A stretch of DNA of 64,000 nt from Paraspadella gotoi. Its lineage: Eukaryota; Chaetognatha. A model generated the notes under the pieces. It did not search any database. It was not told the DNA's origin and saw nothing but the letters and a program-made list of their open reading frames with translations. Each line of letters starts with the position of its first letter. Positions within the stretch are counted from its first letter, which is position 1. The position numbers and the translations under genes are program-made. The stretch spans positions 1-64,000 of the forward strand of contig JBJCIZ010000957.1 in the NCBI GenBank assembly GCA_051294375.1. The letters run 5' to 3'. This document shows, piece after piece, positions 10,205 to 21,626 of the stretch.

Positions 10205-11061
10205 GTACGGTAAATAGTTTTTATTGTATCAGGTGATTGAATGAAAAATTGGAAAAAGAATAACCAAAAAATTGACTGAGCGTCGCTTGAGAAGTGGTGT
10301 GGACCATTTTTCCCTCTCCACTAGATTGGTCGACGACATATAGAGGTGAAAAAAAACCAAGTGGACTCACGAAGCATTTACCAACCCAACGTTCAAACAA
10401 ACCGTCGCTGCTCTTCTCTCTTTTTTTCCCCCCAATTCCGGCCTTTTTGGGACCCTCAACGCTTCCACCATCCTTCCACTCATCCCCAACCCCCTTCCAC
10501 CCTCCTCTCAATTCCCTTCCACGGTTCCACCACTTTTTAACTCCCCTTCCACTCCCCGAAGACCCCCCTAAGACACACTTCTAACATACCACTCTCTCTT
10601 CCTCTTTTTCATCGTCTCGTTTTGTTTTGTTTTATCGCCCGAATTTGGATTGCCTCTTCGACAATAACGATAACAACAATCGCAATAACCGGCCTAATGA
10701 GAGTCGCTTTTTAGATCATAAATCCCAATTTGTTTCCAATTCACTCGATAAGCGCCCCATTTCAAGTTAAGTTCAGAATTAAATTAGTTTCCATGTTTAA
10801 AATATTAAAAATTTAAAAGTTAAGGATTATGGAAAGGGATTAAGATTCCGGATTAGGATTAGGATTTAAGGTTAGGGATTGAGGATTAAGGATTGGTTCA
10901 TGGATTTGATAAAAGATTGAGGTTAGATAATAGATATTATAGTATTACGGAGCGTAATTGGGCCCTTTCGGAAAATAGTGCCACAACTCTTTTTTTTAAC
11001 TTTTCAACAACCCCTCCTTTTCAACATCCTCTCCTTTTCAACACCCCACTCCCCATCTGTC
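10205..11061 (-). other. Possible 3' UTR of the minus-strand gene
   Basis: The region is rich in CCTTCCACC-type pyrimidine runs with no coding frame on either strand that I trust. On the minus strand AATAAA lies at about 10,213-10,218, about 850 bp past the stop of the exon at 11,062-11,258, and could end its transcript. Degenerate TTAGGG-like DNA (GGATTAGGATTAGG) lies at 10,850-10,895. Confidence 0.35.
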
Positions 11062-11258
11062 TCACCTTGACGACCAGTTCATGGCACTCGATGGATGCAG
11101 AAACGTGAGCGACATCGCGTCTCTACTTCCGGCGTCGTGAGCCTCCGCCGCCGGCGCCGCATGACGCGTGTCGGCGCCGCCGTTCGCCCCGGTGTTGGCG
11201 AAAGAATCGCCGGAGGGGGGCGTCTCGACAATGGAGAGGAGGGCGCGCTCGTCGGAAC
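11062..11258 (-). CDS. Probable terminal exon of unknown host gene
   Basis: On the minus strand a pyrimidine tract ending in TTTTTCCCAG (an excellent splice acceptor, ending at 11,259) precedes a frame that stays open to a TGA at 11,062-11,064, giving about 65 codons after a split first codon. The peptide contains DERALLSIVETPPSGDS, then an Ala/Gly-rich stretch, then SLTFLHPSSAMNWSSR at the C-terminus. The segment is GC- and CpG-rich against an AT-rich background, which supports coding. It looks intrinsically disordered and I recognise no family. Upstream exons are not identified and may lie beyond the repeats to the right. Confidence 0.5.
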
Positions 11259-11561
11259 CTGGGAAAAAGAAGGGGGGCAGTTGGGGGGCGGGATGGGGAT
11301 TGGGGAGAGGTGTAAGTGGATGAGAGAAAAAGAAAAAACGGAGAAATAAACGGACTAGAAGACAGACACTTTTCTAATTATCGAGTTTTCTGATTGAAGA
11401 TTAAACTCCGTCAGGTTTCTGCTTTCTTTTCCATGACGGCATTTAACTTATCTTATTACTTACATAAAAAAAACTCGTTACCACCTCAAATTCGTGTCAG
11501 CTTTTAAGAAAAGCTCCTTTCCCGTCTACGTCACCCTAACTCTCCAACACACGTTTTAAAA

Positions 11562-11708
11562 ATGGGGGAAAGAAAAATCTTTACTCCTGAGAAAAAAAAT
11601 TCCCTCAAAGCAATTTTGACGGGTGACCTCTGGAATGACCTCGAGTATTTTCGTTTCGTTCTCGAAGGTTTTATGTTTTCTTTGCTCGACAAAGGCACGG
11701 AGGTTTGT
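11562..11708 (+). CDS. Weak candidate first exon, unknown
   Basis: An ATG-initiated frame at 11,562 reads MGERKIFTPEKKNSLKAI then LWNDLEYFRFVLEGFMF, with mixed third positions. It could end at a GAG|GTTTGT donor near 11,703. The opposite strand is also open here, so strand and reality are uncertain. No downstream exon was found. Confidence 0.25.
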
Positions 11709-11933
11709 TATTTGTTATTACTCGTTGTTAATTATATTTACATTCTTATGATTAATGATAATGATATAGTAAAGAGTTCAAAACAATTAATTACGCTACG
11801 TAATTTCGTTGGAAAGCCAATCTTTTAAACGTATTCTTCTTAATTTTTAAATTTCGGCGCCCTACCACGAAAATCTGCTTCTCCGAAAAATATTTTAGAT
11901 TTTAAATTGAAATTGAAAAAACGGCGCCTAATA

Positions 11934-12060
11934 AAACAAGTTTGAGCAAACAATGTCGGATCTGCCCACGATCATTATCGTTAATTAAATAATTAATAAT
12001 TAATTAATTAATAAATAATTCAAGTTAATTAATTAATTAGTCAATTAAATAAGCGGCTGT
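11934..12060 (+). repeat. Dispersed repeat B end and TTAA-rich DNA
   Basis: It starts with AACAAGTTTGAGCAAACAATG and GTCGGATCTGCCC, followed by TTAA-rich sequence, as in the other plus-strand copies. Confidence 0.75.
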
Positions 12061-12810
12061 CTAACTTTCTCTCTCTCTGTCTCTCTCTCTCTCTGTCTCT
12101 CTCTCTCTTTCTGTGTCTCTCTCTCTCTGTCTCTCTCTCTGACTATCTCTGTCTCTCTCTGTCCGATCTCTTGTCCGTCTCTCTTTCTCTCTCTCTCTCA
12201 CTCATACACACGTTTGTTTGTTGGTCAGATTAGCTTATCAGCAGATTCCGACTCTATAATTCACTTTGTCGGTCCGTCGGTCCCACCCCAATATATTGTC
12301 GGTAAATCTTTATTATTATATCAGAACCGCGAATTATGATAAATTATGCTAAAAAAATAATGTCCGTCCGTCCGTCTGTCCGTCCCCCCTTAGCAAAAAA
12401 CTCCAATTACTCGTGATTGGATGGATGGATTGGTATGAAAATTTGTGTGTGGGAAGGAAACTGTGTGATTGAGAGGGATATGAAGTTTCGATGGAATCGT
12501 GCGAGTGGAAATTGGTTTAAATGGAAAAAACAAAAACATCTATTTCACTATTTGAACGCCAATTGCTCATGAGTGGATAGGGCAATTGACTTGAAATTGT
12601 GTATAATGGTAGGAAAGTGTGTGATTGAGCTGGATATAAAGTTTCGATGGAATCGTGCGAGTGGAAATGATTTAAAATGGAAAAAACAGAAGTCATATTT
12701 ACTTGAAATATTTTTACTTAAATCAGAATTTTTCAAAAAACGAACGATCACGCAAGAGATCGTACAGAGAGAGACAGACACACACACAAAGAGAGAGAGA
12801 CAGACAGAGT
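12060..12810 (+). repeat. (CT)n tract, hairpin-family end, subrepeats and repeat C core
   Basis: A (CT)n/(GTCTCT)n tract (12,065-12,200) is followed by a plus-orientation end of the hairpin-ended family, here with a degenerate hairpin (12,223-12,252). Two 150-190 bp subrepeats (12,415-12,540 and 12,570-12,720) follow, then a repeat C core with its CGATC/GATCG hairpin (12,745-12,765) and a (GA)n tract. Confidence 0.75.
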
Positions 12811-13054
12811 GTAGAAAATGTTTATTATTTTCTATGCCACGAGGGTCGCGCGTTCGATTCGTCGGCTGTAGGTTAAACTGGCTTTAACATAGAGCAGGCA
12901 GTGTCTACGAAACGCCTTTCTTAAACCATTAATTTCTAACTGTAAAAATTACTACTTTTTAATGTTTTGTTTAATTCTTCAGGTCATTCTTAACTTTAAA
13001 AATCGGTTTGGAATAGTTATCTCTCTATCATAAAGCACAACGCGATGTTGCTTA

Positions 13055-13180
13055 TTCTAGGACCGAAATCGAGTGTTTTTATATCTATTTTTTATCTGAA
13101 TTTTTCCCAGGGGCGTTGATTTTAACGAAAATCTCCATTGAAAAAGTCTTCCTTGATTTCTTAATTTATTCCCAAATTTA
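13055..13180 (+). pseudogene. Fragment related to the internal region of the 25-27 kb LTR element
   Basis: About 110 bp matches 63,735-63,850 (inverted) and 26,280-26,400 (inverted). Shared blocks are ATCGAGTGTTTTTA.ATCTATTTTTTA, TTCCCAGGGGCGTTGA and GAAAATCTCCATTGAAAAAG. This copy lacks an 18-bp block (ACATTGTTTGGTAGTCAG) present in the other two. It is followed by a piece of repeat C. No usable frame remains. Confidence 0.65.
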
Positions 13181-13215
13181 CATCCGAGATTTTCGTGGAT
13201 TTTTTTCCCTAAAAA

Positions 13216-14071
13216 TTTTAAATATCAATCAGAATAATATTTTTTTAAATATATATTTATTTCACATTGTCTTTTGTCTGGGAATGTTGACAGTGTTTAG
13301 AGAGGTCGCATTCGATCAAACTGCTCGCTTATGCAGGCTAAAAGTAAAACAAAAGTACCTTCAATAATATCTTTCCAGATTTAGCACTTGCTAAAAATTA
13401 AACTAACAAATAAGTTATTTTATTGTTTTATATTTATTATTCTTTATTTTATTTATTTTTTTATTTTATTTTTTTTTCTTAAATTTTATTTTTATTTTCT
13501 TTATTTTTCTCAAAATTGATTTTTTTAGTATCAAAATTTGTCGTCAATCCAGATTTTTCTTATGCGATTGCGACGATCCTTATGCTTTTAAGATTTTTTT
13601 CTTCGTTTATTTTTTGCGTCGTTGTCGTCCGTCGTAGTAATGTCGTCTACCGACTCGTTTATTTTCGTTTGGCTCAAACGAGGGAAAAAAAACCCCGGGT
13701 GATACTCGACCAACTACGCTTAGGTTTAATGAAACATCGCTTAAAGAAGCAGGAATACTTAACAGTTAACACTTTATTATTCCAAAAAATGTTTTCGTCA
13801 TCAAACATTTATTTAAGTTTCTAATGCGCTCAAAGATTTTTTTCACTGAGTAAATATATATATATATATAAATAATTATATATATATCCTCTGTTTTTTT
13901 ATTTTTTATCTTTTTTTTTTTGGTTTCAATAAAAACGGTTTTTAAAACCCCTTTTTGCCTTCCCGAGTCCTGTATATCAGTTTTCAAATAATCGATTATG
14001 GATAATATAATTTTTGCGCTTAGTCATAAAAAAAGGAAACACCAAAAGTTTTAAATAGTAATTTTTTCTAG
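13216..14071. other. AT-rich stretch, no gene supported
   Basis: It contains T-rich runs, an inverted copy of the GCGATTGCGACGATCCTTATGC flank (13,563) and TATA simple sequence (13,853-13,890). A reading frame at 13,516-13,824 includes TREKKPRVILDQLRLGLMK but begins inside the dispersed flank. I do not call it a gene. Confidence 0.4.
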
Positions 14072-14149
14072 GTCGAGGAGGAAGAGGAGGAGAAAGATGA
14101 GGAAGAAAAGGAGAAGGAGGAGAAGAGGATGATGGAAGAGAGGCATTGA
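14072..14149 (+). CDS. Weak candidate terminal exon, acidic/Lys-rich tail
   Basis: A TTTTTTCTAG acceptor-like site (ending 14,071) is followed by a frame of Glu/Lys/Asp repeats ending KRMMEERH and a TGA at 14,147-14,149. Such acidic tails are common in real proteins, but the run is also explained by GAG/GAA simple sequence, so the call is weak. Confidence 0.3.
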   Translation, partial: VEEEEEEKDEEEKEKEEKRMMEERH

Positions 14150-14509
14150 AAGAAGCAAAAAATACATGATTTCCGGTGGATTTTCATAAATATTCACATG
14201 AAAACCGAATCGAACCAAAAACGCTATCAACGGCGACGTAAATAGCAACCCCCCAAAAAAAATCGCCATTTAAACGCCGTCGGAACGCAGCTGGCGATTT
14301 GGCGCGACGCGTGATATTGCCTCAACGTTTTCTACCCTATTTTTTTAAAACCCCAACTCCGGGGATAATATAAAATTTCGACTATTAGAAAAGTTATTTT
14401 AGTTGTCTTGAATAAATATTTAAGCAATCATTTTCAAAAAAAATCTATATTATACGTCTTGATTAATACATATTTTCGTATACGTATTTTCACAAAACAA
14501 TTTTTCTAT

Positions 14510-14552
14510 GACGCTGAAGAAGGCTTGTAACTAAAGCCGAAACATGTACGTC
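14510..14552 (+). ncRNA. Hammerhead ribozyme motif, type I, in a PLE terminal-repeat fragment
   Basis: Stem I is GACG (14,510-14,513) with CGTC (14,549-14,552). The core is CTGAAGA (fits CTGANGA), and stem II is GGCTT with AAGCC around a short loop. The second core strand is GAAAC, and a palindromic ACATGT takes the place of stem III, with predicted cleavage after A14,548. Sequence past it (AATAAAATCGTTG) matches other PLE ends in this window. All invariant core positions appear intact. The upstream (CT)n part of the PLE repeat is missing. Confidence 0.8.
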
Positions 14553-14559
14553 CTTATGT

Positions 14560-15671
14560 ACTAATAAAATCGTTGTTGCAAATAAACTCAAACTTATTTC
14601 TACTAATCCAAACACAACGAAAAGAAAGGAAATTTCGCTATGCCGAAATTGTCATAGAAAAAATTATAAGTTATCATAAATCAGATTATTAAAATTTTAT
14701 AAAATTTACATAAGATTTTGAAATATAAAAATGAAAACTTATAAAAATATTTTTGTAAGTTTATTTCTTAATTTTATATTTTATAAAAAGTTAGTTAACT
14801 ATATTTATTAATAACTATGAGTAAAAATTAAGTTAAAGTTAAAAAATTATAATTTAAAAATTGTATTCCTGGATTTGTATTTGTTACAAAAAGTTGATAT
14901 AAGAAAATATAATTTTTATTCCAAAATTATGTATTTAAGTTGGTCAAAATTCAGAAAACTATAATTTTAAGCCAAAAATTTAAAAATTATATAAAAAAAT
15001 GAATTTGTTAAAATGGATTATATTTTCTTATATCAAATTTTTATAAGGAATTCAAATCAGGTTTTAAAATTGTAAAATTTTAATTTTTTTCACTTTCACT
15101 CATTTTTATTATTATTTATTAATAGATATAGCTAACAAACAGTTAACAAAATATAAAATTTATAAATAAACTTACTGAAATATTTATATGGGTTTTTATT
15201 TTTATATTATGTAAACTAAATATAGCTTTTATAAAATTTTAATAATTTGAGTTTCTTACGTTTGTTGTATTTGAATAGTAACTTATATGCTGCAAAAATA
15301 GCCATTTTCGACAAAGAAGATGAAACTATACAAAAAAATGGTTATCAACATCAAATTCTACACTACCGACTTGATTACACTAAAATAGCTATGTACCTTA
15401 TTCGATTTGTTATATTTTTTTTTATTACCCTATCATTGAATGGGGCTACCCCTACCAACAGACCCCCATTTACTAGGCTAAACTCATTCGCACATTCACA
15501 CCAACTTGGATGCCCTTCAGAACCCACCTCAACCTAATTCTCAACTCATTTAAACCCCTCTTCCTTCAAACCTTTTTCTCCCCCCCCCAACGGGAACCCA
15601 ACGAGGAGGTCATCGGCAAAACCACAATATACCGAAAAAAATTAAAGTTAGTTTCTGAACAAAAAAAAAAA
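14560..15671. other. AT-rich, no gene seen
   Basis: Very AT-rich DNA. The frame at 15,247-15,537 ends in a proline-rich stretch but has no supporting signals. A polyC-containing segment at 15,580 precedes the dispersed repeat that starts at 15,672. Confidence 0.6.
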
Positions 15672-16665
15672 ACCAAAAAATTAACTGATCAGCAGACGCA
15701 GTCCCTAAGAAAAAAAAAAAGGAATAAAAACCCGATGTTGCGATAGCAAAATGATAACATGTGGATAAGGCGCTAAGTGGGCAGAAGATGACTATCAATA
15801 ACTTTTATAACCCCCTCTAGCAGACATGGAATGGGTCCTGGGATTGGAACCTGGCTTGAGGGTTTGCCACGCCCCCAAGGCGGCTTACGGCCATCCTCAC
15901 TCTTCCCGCAGGGTAGGTACCGGGTTGGGATTGAATCCGGTACCTAGTGGTTATGAGCTGATGGCTTTACTCAATGAGCCACCGGGTCACAACTGAAAAA
16001 GTCATGCTTATAGGCGGGGTGAACCTAGGCAATGCCCGACTACAAACATGCATGAATGCGATGCTTAATTTTACGAGTTCAATCCTTATTCAATTTTTTT
16101 TTTTAATAAAAACGCAGAGAGAGAGAGAGAGAGTGAGAGAGAAAAAAGAAAGAAATCAAAAGGCAGAAGCAGCGAGAGAAAAGAGAGAAAAAGAAAGATC
16201 CCCTGCAGAGCCAGCTGCAGACTCAAAAGGCAGCAGCAGAAGCAGCAGGAGAAAAGAGAGAAAAAAAATAAGCCCCTGCAGAGCCAGCTGCAGACTCCTT
16301 TTTTTCCCTATGATTATGAATCAGTGACTAGGGAAAAGAGAGAGGGAGAGAGACATGTAATTAAAAGAGAAAAGAGAGAGAGAAAGAAATATGAAAATAA
16401 AAGAGAGAAAATTTGTTTTGATAAAACGTAAACAAAACATATTTATTAACTGTCCAGACTCAATTTTAGGCACATCGATGATGAGAAACTGTATATAATT
16501 TTTCAACTTCATACACCCAAATTTAATCATAAAAAAGGCGATCTATAATTTGGAACGCCGACAACGCTGACAACGCCGACGACGATGATGACGACGCCAC
16601 TTCTGCACAAAAGCGTTACAATATCGTCGCAAACGCTCAGCGATTGCGACGATAAAAAGTACTGT
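15672..16665 (+). repeat. Second copy of the 8.1-kb dispersed repeat with insertion
   Basis: It starts with CTGATCAGCAGACGCAG and ends GCGATTGCGACGATAAAAA like the copy at 8,085-8,745. Between its start and the GA-rich block lies about 350 bp of extra DNA that includes a tRNA-like head (15,840-15,990). The block ending CCCCTGCAGAGCCAGCTGCAG is present twice (about 16,200 and 16,275). Confidence 0.7.
15840..15990 (-). repeat. tRNA-derived SINE-like sequence
   Basis: On the minus strand TGGCTCATTGAG resembles an internal A box. About 35 bp later GGATTCAATCC resembles a B box, and further on a second B-box-like GGTTCCAATCCC occurs. Spacing suits a tRNA-derived Pol III promoter, but the acceptor stem does not pair, so it is not a functional tRNA gene. 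Confidence 0.4.
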
Positions 16666-17938
16666 CAGTAATATTTTAATTAGCCTCCAATTTAGTAATT
16701 ATCTTTCTTACAAATTTTGTCTCTCTTAATTCTGTAAGTTCCAAAGTTTAATATTTCATAGATTCACAGGAACTCTGCGCCTATTTTGTAAACATTTTGT
16801 CTAAGTAGAATAAACAAAGGAAGAGAGACGAGAGGGAGGCCGAAATTTTAGTGCATTCTATTTTTAGATCTCAAAGGTTTAAGGGGACCCAGTGATAAAA
16901 ATGATATCATAAGCTTAAGGGTCTATCATCAAAGGAATTTGAATGGTGATAGTCATTAATTTTTCTTTGCACGGGAAAGTGGCAAAAAAATTCCTATCTC
17001 TTATTGTAGCGGAAACAAAAATTTAATAATTATGAAAAAAACATTTAGTTGACCCTACCTAAATATTTATATAATCCATTATTTTATTTTTGCATTAGAA
17101 AGTATTTTTTACTAAATTTTAAATTTTTCTTTTTTACTGTACAAAGCTATAATTTTAGGTTTAAGCCTCATTGAACAAAGGCTTTACAAGACTAATATTT
17201 TTTTATTTTTATATTTGCTTAAAAGCAGACAAATCAAACCTAAATTCTATTCTTACAGAAACAAAACTGTAATAATTATTAATTAATATTCATATTCATC
17301 CCTTAAATGTATTATTAAAGTATATTGATTTCTAATTGTAACAGTTAAAAATTTAGCAAAAGTACAGAATCTTTCTCTTCTTTTTATATTTATATTACTT
17401 CAAAGAGTTTTATTTTTATCCAATTAACAGAATCATTTTAAAAGAATGTTTAAATAAAATCAGTCGATACCTTAAATTTTGATTCATTCCTAGTTTTTTT
17501 TCTTATAAATTTTTGTTATAAAAGCTGAAAATCTTTTTAAAATTAGATCTTACCCTTTTTTGGAAAAAAAAATTTTAAACTTGAAAAAGATTTTCTTCTT
17601 ACCGATTTTTTAAAGAAAATTAAGCTCGCTGATTTTATCAAATTTTTTAACTACTTTCCCAAATGATTATAGAAAAAAAAATTATATGATCAGAACCAGC
17701 TTAAGTTAAAGGGTCAAACATTATGTTTTCAGCTTTTTACCCCCCCTGTTCACTTGGTCCCCTTAAGAACCGTTTTTATTTCTCCTGTAACTTTTAAGTA
17801 AAATGAACTCCTTCAATTTACAATCATTTCAGCTCTCGATTTAACATCTTTGAGGGCCACAGGTCACGTTACCGACAGTACCGCTTAATTGATTTAAATC
17901 GAGTCATAACTCTGCAGTCAGTTTACAAAAGAATTACG

Positions 17939-17973
<35 letters not shown>

Positions 17974-18465
17974 GTACGTATGTGCGTGGGTGAAAACTCG
18001 TCTGTCGATTTGCCGGTCCGAGTTCTGATTGGAAGGGCGGTTCTGACGTCCCTCTTTCGAAATTCGCTGAGTAAGTTGCAAGAAGCGTGAAAGGTTTGGA
18101 AGCAAAATCGTTGACAATGACGATGTAATCGATGTTATAGAGGGTAAGGCAGAAGCAGTAAAAGGAAACTTCGTTGAAGCGAGTTCTTACGCTACGACGC
18201 AAAGGTGAGGCCGAGACTTCGCTCTCGTATATATATTAGAGAGTAGTGAAAGTTATGTACAAAAATTTTAAAGTCAATTATGAACAACAAACCATCAGTG
18301 AACATTAATTGTATGAAATAATTTTATGTTTTTTAATTTTTTAAAATTTTTAAATCTATGCCCTTATAAAACCGTTTAAAAGAAAATATTATGGTCGCCA
18401 CAATATAAATGTTTTTAAAAATTCTTTCATTAAGTAGGTTAAAAATAAAAAAGCTATATTTAACA
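16666..18465. other. AT-rich non-coding DNA, (GA)n at 17,944-17,972
   Basis: No gene is supported. 17,975-18,230 is less AT-rich and has short open frames on both strands, but without splice signals I trust; it could be an untranslated or promoter segment. Confidence 0.5.
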
Positions 18466-18512
18466 TATTTAGAGAGTAATAATTGTTGAGTTAGTGACAG
18501 AACCGTTCAATA

Positions 18513-19577
18513 CAGTGTGTCCCAATGGTACTGTCGGTTAACTTTTACATACTGTGCGGAGCTGTGTTATTAAATCTTATTTCTGAGATAACAATGTCAA
18601 AGATAAGTTCTTACCATTTATGATACATCGTCACAATTCTTCACCTTCTTCTTACTTTTATTATTACTATTTTTTGTCTTCTACTATACTATATTTTGAA
18701 TTCAATTTTTATCAATTTTTCTTTGATGAACATTCAATTTAAATGAGTCATAATTTCTTACCTTTTTAATTTTTAGCTAATTTTTTATTTTAAAATAAAA
18801 TTTATTAAAAAAATAAAATATAAAATATTTTAAATAGATGTAAATTATTTAAATTTAAATTTGTATGAAATAAATGCATTAATAAAAACAAATAAACAAA
18901 TATTAAAAAAATATAAAAATTGATAAAAATATACTAATTAATTTGATTTTTAAATTGTATTATTTGAAGTTGTGAGCGATTGAATCGTTAAGCCAGAACA
19001 AAATGGTTACTATTTATACAATAAATTATTATTAAATCAATTAAAAAAGTAATATAAACAAGGTAAGTAGTATGGTGGACTAAAATCCACCAACCGTTCA
19101 TCAGCAATTAGGCAATTAGTGCAAGAGGCAAGTCATTCGTCTCCCAACCCCAAAGCCCAGTGGCCGCCTAGCAGTTAAGAGGGACGGGGCGCTTAACCCG
19201 CCTGTAACATGGTGTTACAGCCTGATCCGAAGCTCAGGGATTGCTGATATTGAATGGTTCTGTCACTAACAAATAACAATTATCACTGTCTCTTCAGTAG
19301 ATAATTTTAAAAATAATTATTACTGTATTATAAAAGCTCTGGAGCTAAAAATAAAAGATTAAAAATTAAAGAAAAGATTGAAAACATTATTTTATAAATA
19401 TTAAAAAATATATAAATTAAGAATTTTTTTTAAAAAATTCACTAATTGCTTTCTACAGGAGTATCCTATAAAATGGTCCAGACTTGTACGAATAATCATT
19501 ATAATGAATTAAAGTTTCTCGATCTGGTATCGGAGTAGTAAGCTTATCTTAACAGACAGAACCATTGGGACACACTG
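18513..19577. mobile_element. Tc1/mariner-like non-autonomous element
   Basis: The ends are inverted copies over about 29 bp, beginning CAGTGTGTCCCAATGGT, and the element is flanked on both sides by TA (18,511-18,512 and 19,578-19,579). TA duplication with a CAGT-type terminus is the Tc1/mariner signature. The interior is AT-rich with no transposase. It contains a plus-strand solo LTR (19,071-19,296); without it the element is about 0.84 kb. Confidence 0.85.
19071..19296 (+). mobile_element. Solo LTR of the TRIM family
   Basis: 226 bp collinear with the LTR at 61,635-61,870: it starts TATGGTGGACTAAAATCC, passes CCTGTAACATGGTGTTACAG (palindromic) and ends CTGTCTCTTCA. It is flanked by GTAG on both sides (19,067-19,070 and 19,297-19,300), a 4-bp target duplication. 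The terminal TG is lost or altered. Confidence 0.85.
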
Positions 19578-19639
19578 TATAAGCAGTCCCTGAGCTTCGG
19601 ATCAGGCTGTAATAGCGTGTTAGAGGCGGGTTAATGAAA

Positions 19640-20974
19640 GAATTTTTAAAAAAGAGTTATGTTTCTTTATAATAGGGCTGTGCATCGTTCGAATCAAAGT
19701 TCCGATCAAGATTCATTTATATTTCACTTCTATTCAAAACTGCATAGTCAAGGCTCCAAAAAATTATATCAATATGGGCATATTTTGAAAGCTTGGCGTC
19801 TTGGGAAGCCAACGGAGGTAGAACGCGATCGAAATTCCCATTTTAACATGCCCAAAAATGGTATTTAAATTGACTGGTCAGGCCATTTTTTCCTTTTTAC
19901 CAAAAAGCCTGCTAGATCTTTTGTAAAATAGAACAAATCATACATATCAGTACGGTTTTGGATAGCTTATTGTCTTCTCTACAGAATAAAAAAAAGAAAA
20001 GTTTAAACTCTTGCAATCTTGAATGCTTGATAAAGCAATCAAATGAACTGGTTTTTTAGGTGAAAACTGCATAGTCAAGCCTTCATATTTTTTTTTGTTC
20101 TAAAACCATCGAAAGAAACTATATTGTTTTTACTATCTGTTTCAGGTAGAGCGCGGGGTTAAATTTTGTCTATTTATATTAAATTTCGTGCTAATAGAAA
20201 CAAAATTAGTTAAGCGCACGGTAATCCTTTTTTAAGCGCATTCCGGGGTGTGCCGAATAGTCGTCGAGACGTTGCTGATGACGTATTTGACTCTTAGAAA
20301 CCGATTGTTTACACTCGTCTCTAGGCAGATAGAAGTTTCACTTAGCCTGTTTTGATAAGAGAACGCGGAGCCGGCGGGGATGAAAATAAACAAAGTTGTA
20401 GTTGGTGATTCCGGTCAATGCTCACTTGCCTGATTAGTGAGTATTTAATGAAATGAACATTAAATTGATGATTTATTGAAATTACTTTACATTGTTAAGG
20501 TTTTGAACTCCACTACATTTACTTTCACAATACAATACTTGTACGTTCTAACACTGGCATTGTGACTTGAAAGACAGACATTTAAATTAGGTTCTCGAAA
20601 AATAGCCTATTTTACTTTATACGGGGCGTATTTAAAACTCTTGAAACAGGTTATCTAACAAGGACATCGCTCGAAAGAAAGGATTGATCATGCGCGATCC
20701 GGGCAAGATAAAAACGAAATTTAAACTTGGCTTTACGTTTTGCAACAGTTCCCAACGGTTGGCGGTCTGTTTTTAGTGGATATTCCTTGAGCCAGGGTTA
20801 AATTTTTCATTATCATACAATCATTATCATTTAATTATAATTTTAATAATATTAAATAAATAAATCATGGCATTTCCGGAGATTAATCGTTCTAGAGGTT
20901 TATGGAAAAATCTGTTTTTGCTGGATTTATAGTTAAATTTTAATAATATTGGACAAGGAAGAGCAAGTTAAAAA
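19640..20974. other. No gene supported
   Basis: A unique-looking AT-rich stretch with a moderately GC-rich part at 20,220-20,420. Short frames lack splice signals or recognisable domains. Confidence 0.5.
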
Positions 20975-21625
20975 AATAGTATACAAGTATGCATACTTTT
21001 TTCAAAGTATGCATTCTTTTTAAAAGTATTCATACTTTGAAAAAAGTATGCATACTTTTTTCCAACTTGCATACTTTTTAACAACTTGCATACTATTTTT
21101 TCCAAGTATGCATACTTTTTTCCAAGTGTGCATACTTTTTATAAAGTATGCATAATTTTTTTCAAGTTTGCATAATTTTTTCTAAGTATGCAAAATTGTT
21201 TCCAAGTATGCATACTTTTTTTAAAGTATGCAATTTTTTTATAGTATGCATACTTTTTTCAAAGTATGCATACTTTTTTCAAATTCCATACTTTTTCAAA
21301 TTGCATACTTTTTCAAATTGCATACTTTTTCAAATTGCATACTTTTTCAAATTGCATACTTTTTCAAATTGCATAATTTCTTCAAATTGCATAATTTCTT
21401 CAAATTATATACTTTTTTCAAATGACATATTTTTTTCAAATTGCATACCTCTTCAAATTGCATACTTTCCTCAAATTGCATACTTTTTCAAAATATGCAT
21501 ACTTTTTCAAATTGCATAGTTTTTTAAAATTGCATACTTTTTCAAATTGCATACTTTTTCAAATTGCATACCTCTTCAAATTGCATACTTTTTTCAAATT
21601 ACATATTTTTTTCAAATTGCTTAGT
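20975..21625. repeat. Minisatellite, ~17-bp unit (CAAATTGCATACTTTTT)
   Basis: About 35 units. The left third has palindromic AAGTATGCATACTT variants and the right two thirds the homogenised CAAATTGCATACTTTTT form. On the opposite strand the unit resembles that of 40,615-41,590. The long frames through it (for example 21,148-21,519) are periodic artefacts. Confidence 0.9.
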
Positions 21626-21626
21626 C

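Larger units (their letters stand above)
18466..19636 (-). mobile_element. Solo LTR (minus), split by a mariner-like element
   Basis: Two pieces (about 18,466-18,512 and 19,578-19,636) are the inverted equivalents of the 3' half of the LTR at 61,635-61,870. The first carries the GAACGGTTCTGTCA part, the second the CCGAAGCTCAGGGACTGC part. They join exactly at a TA, where the 18,513-19,577 element is inserted. The outer LTR end beyond 19,636 is lost. Confidence 0.8.

Noticed and set aside
10850-10895. Possible telomere
   Set aside because: Only a few irregular GGATTAGG-type units exist and the segment is internal, with no array or subtelomeric structure.
13516-13824. 102-codon plus-strand frame ending with a Lys/Arg-rich segment
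   Set aside because: Its first part is a dispersed repeat flank (GCGATTGCGACGATCC), and codon use is consistent with AT-rich non-coding DNA.
15840-15990. True tRNA gene on the minus strand
   Set aside because: A- and B-box-like motifs are present, but the acceptor and anticodon stems do not pair, and there are two B-box-like motifs. It fits a SINE-like relic.
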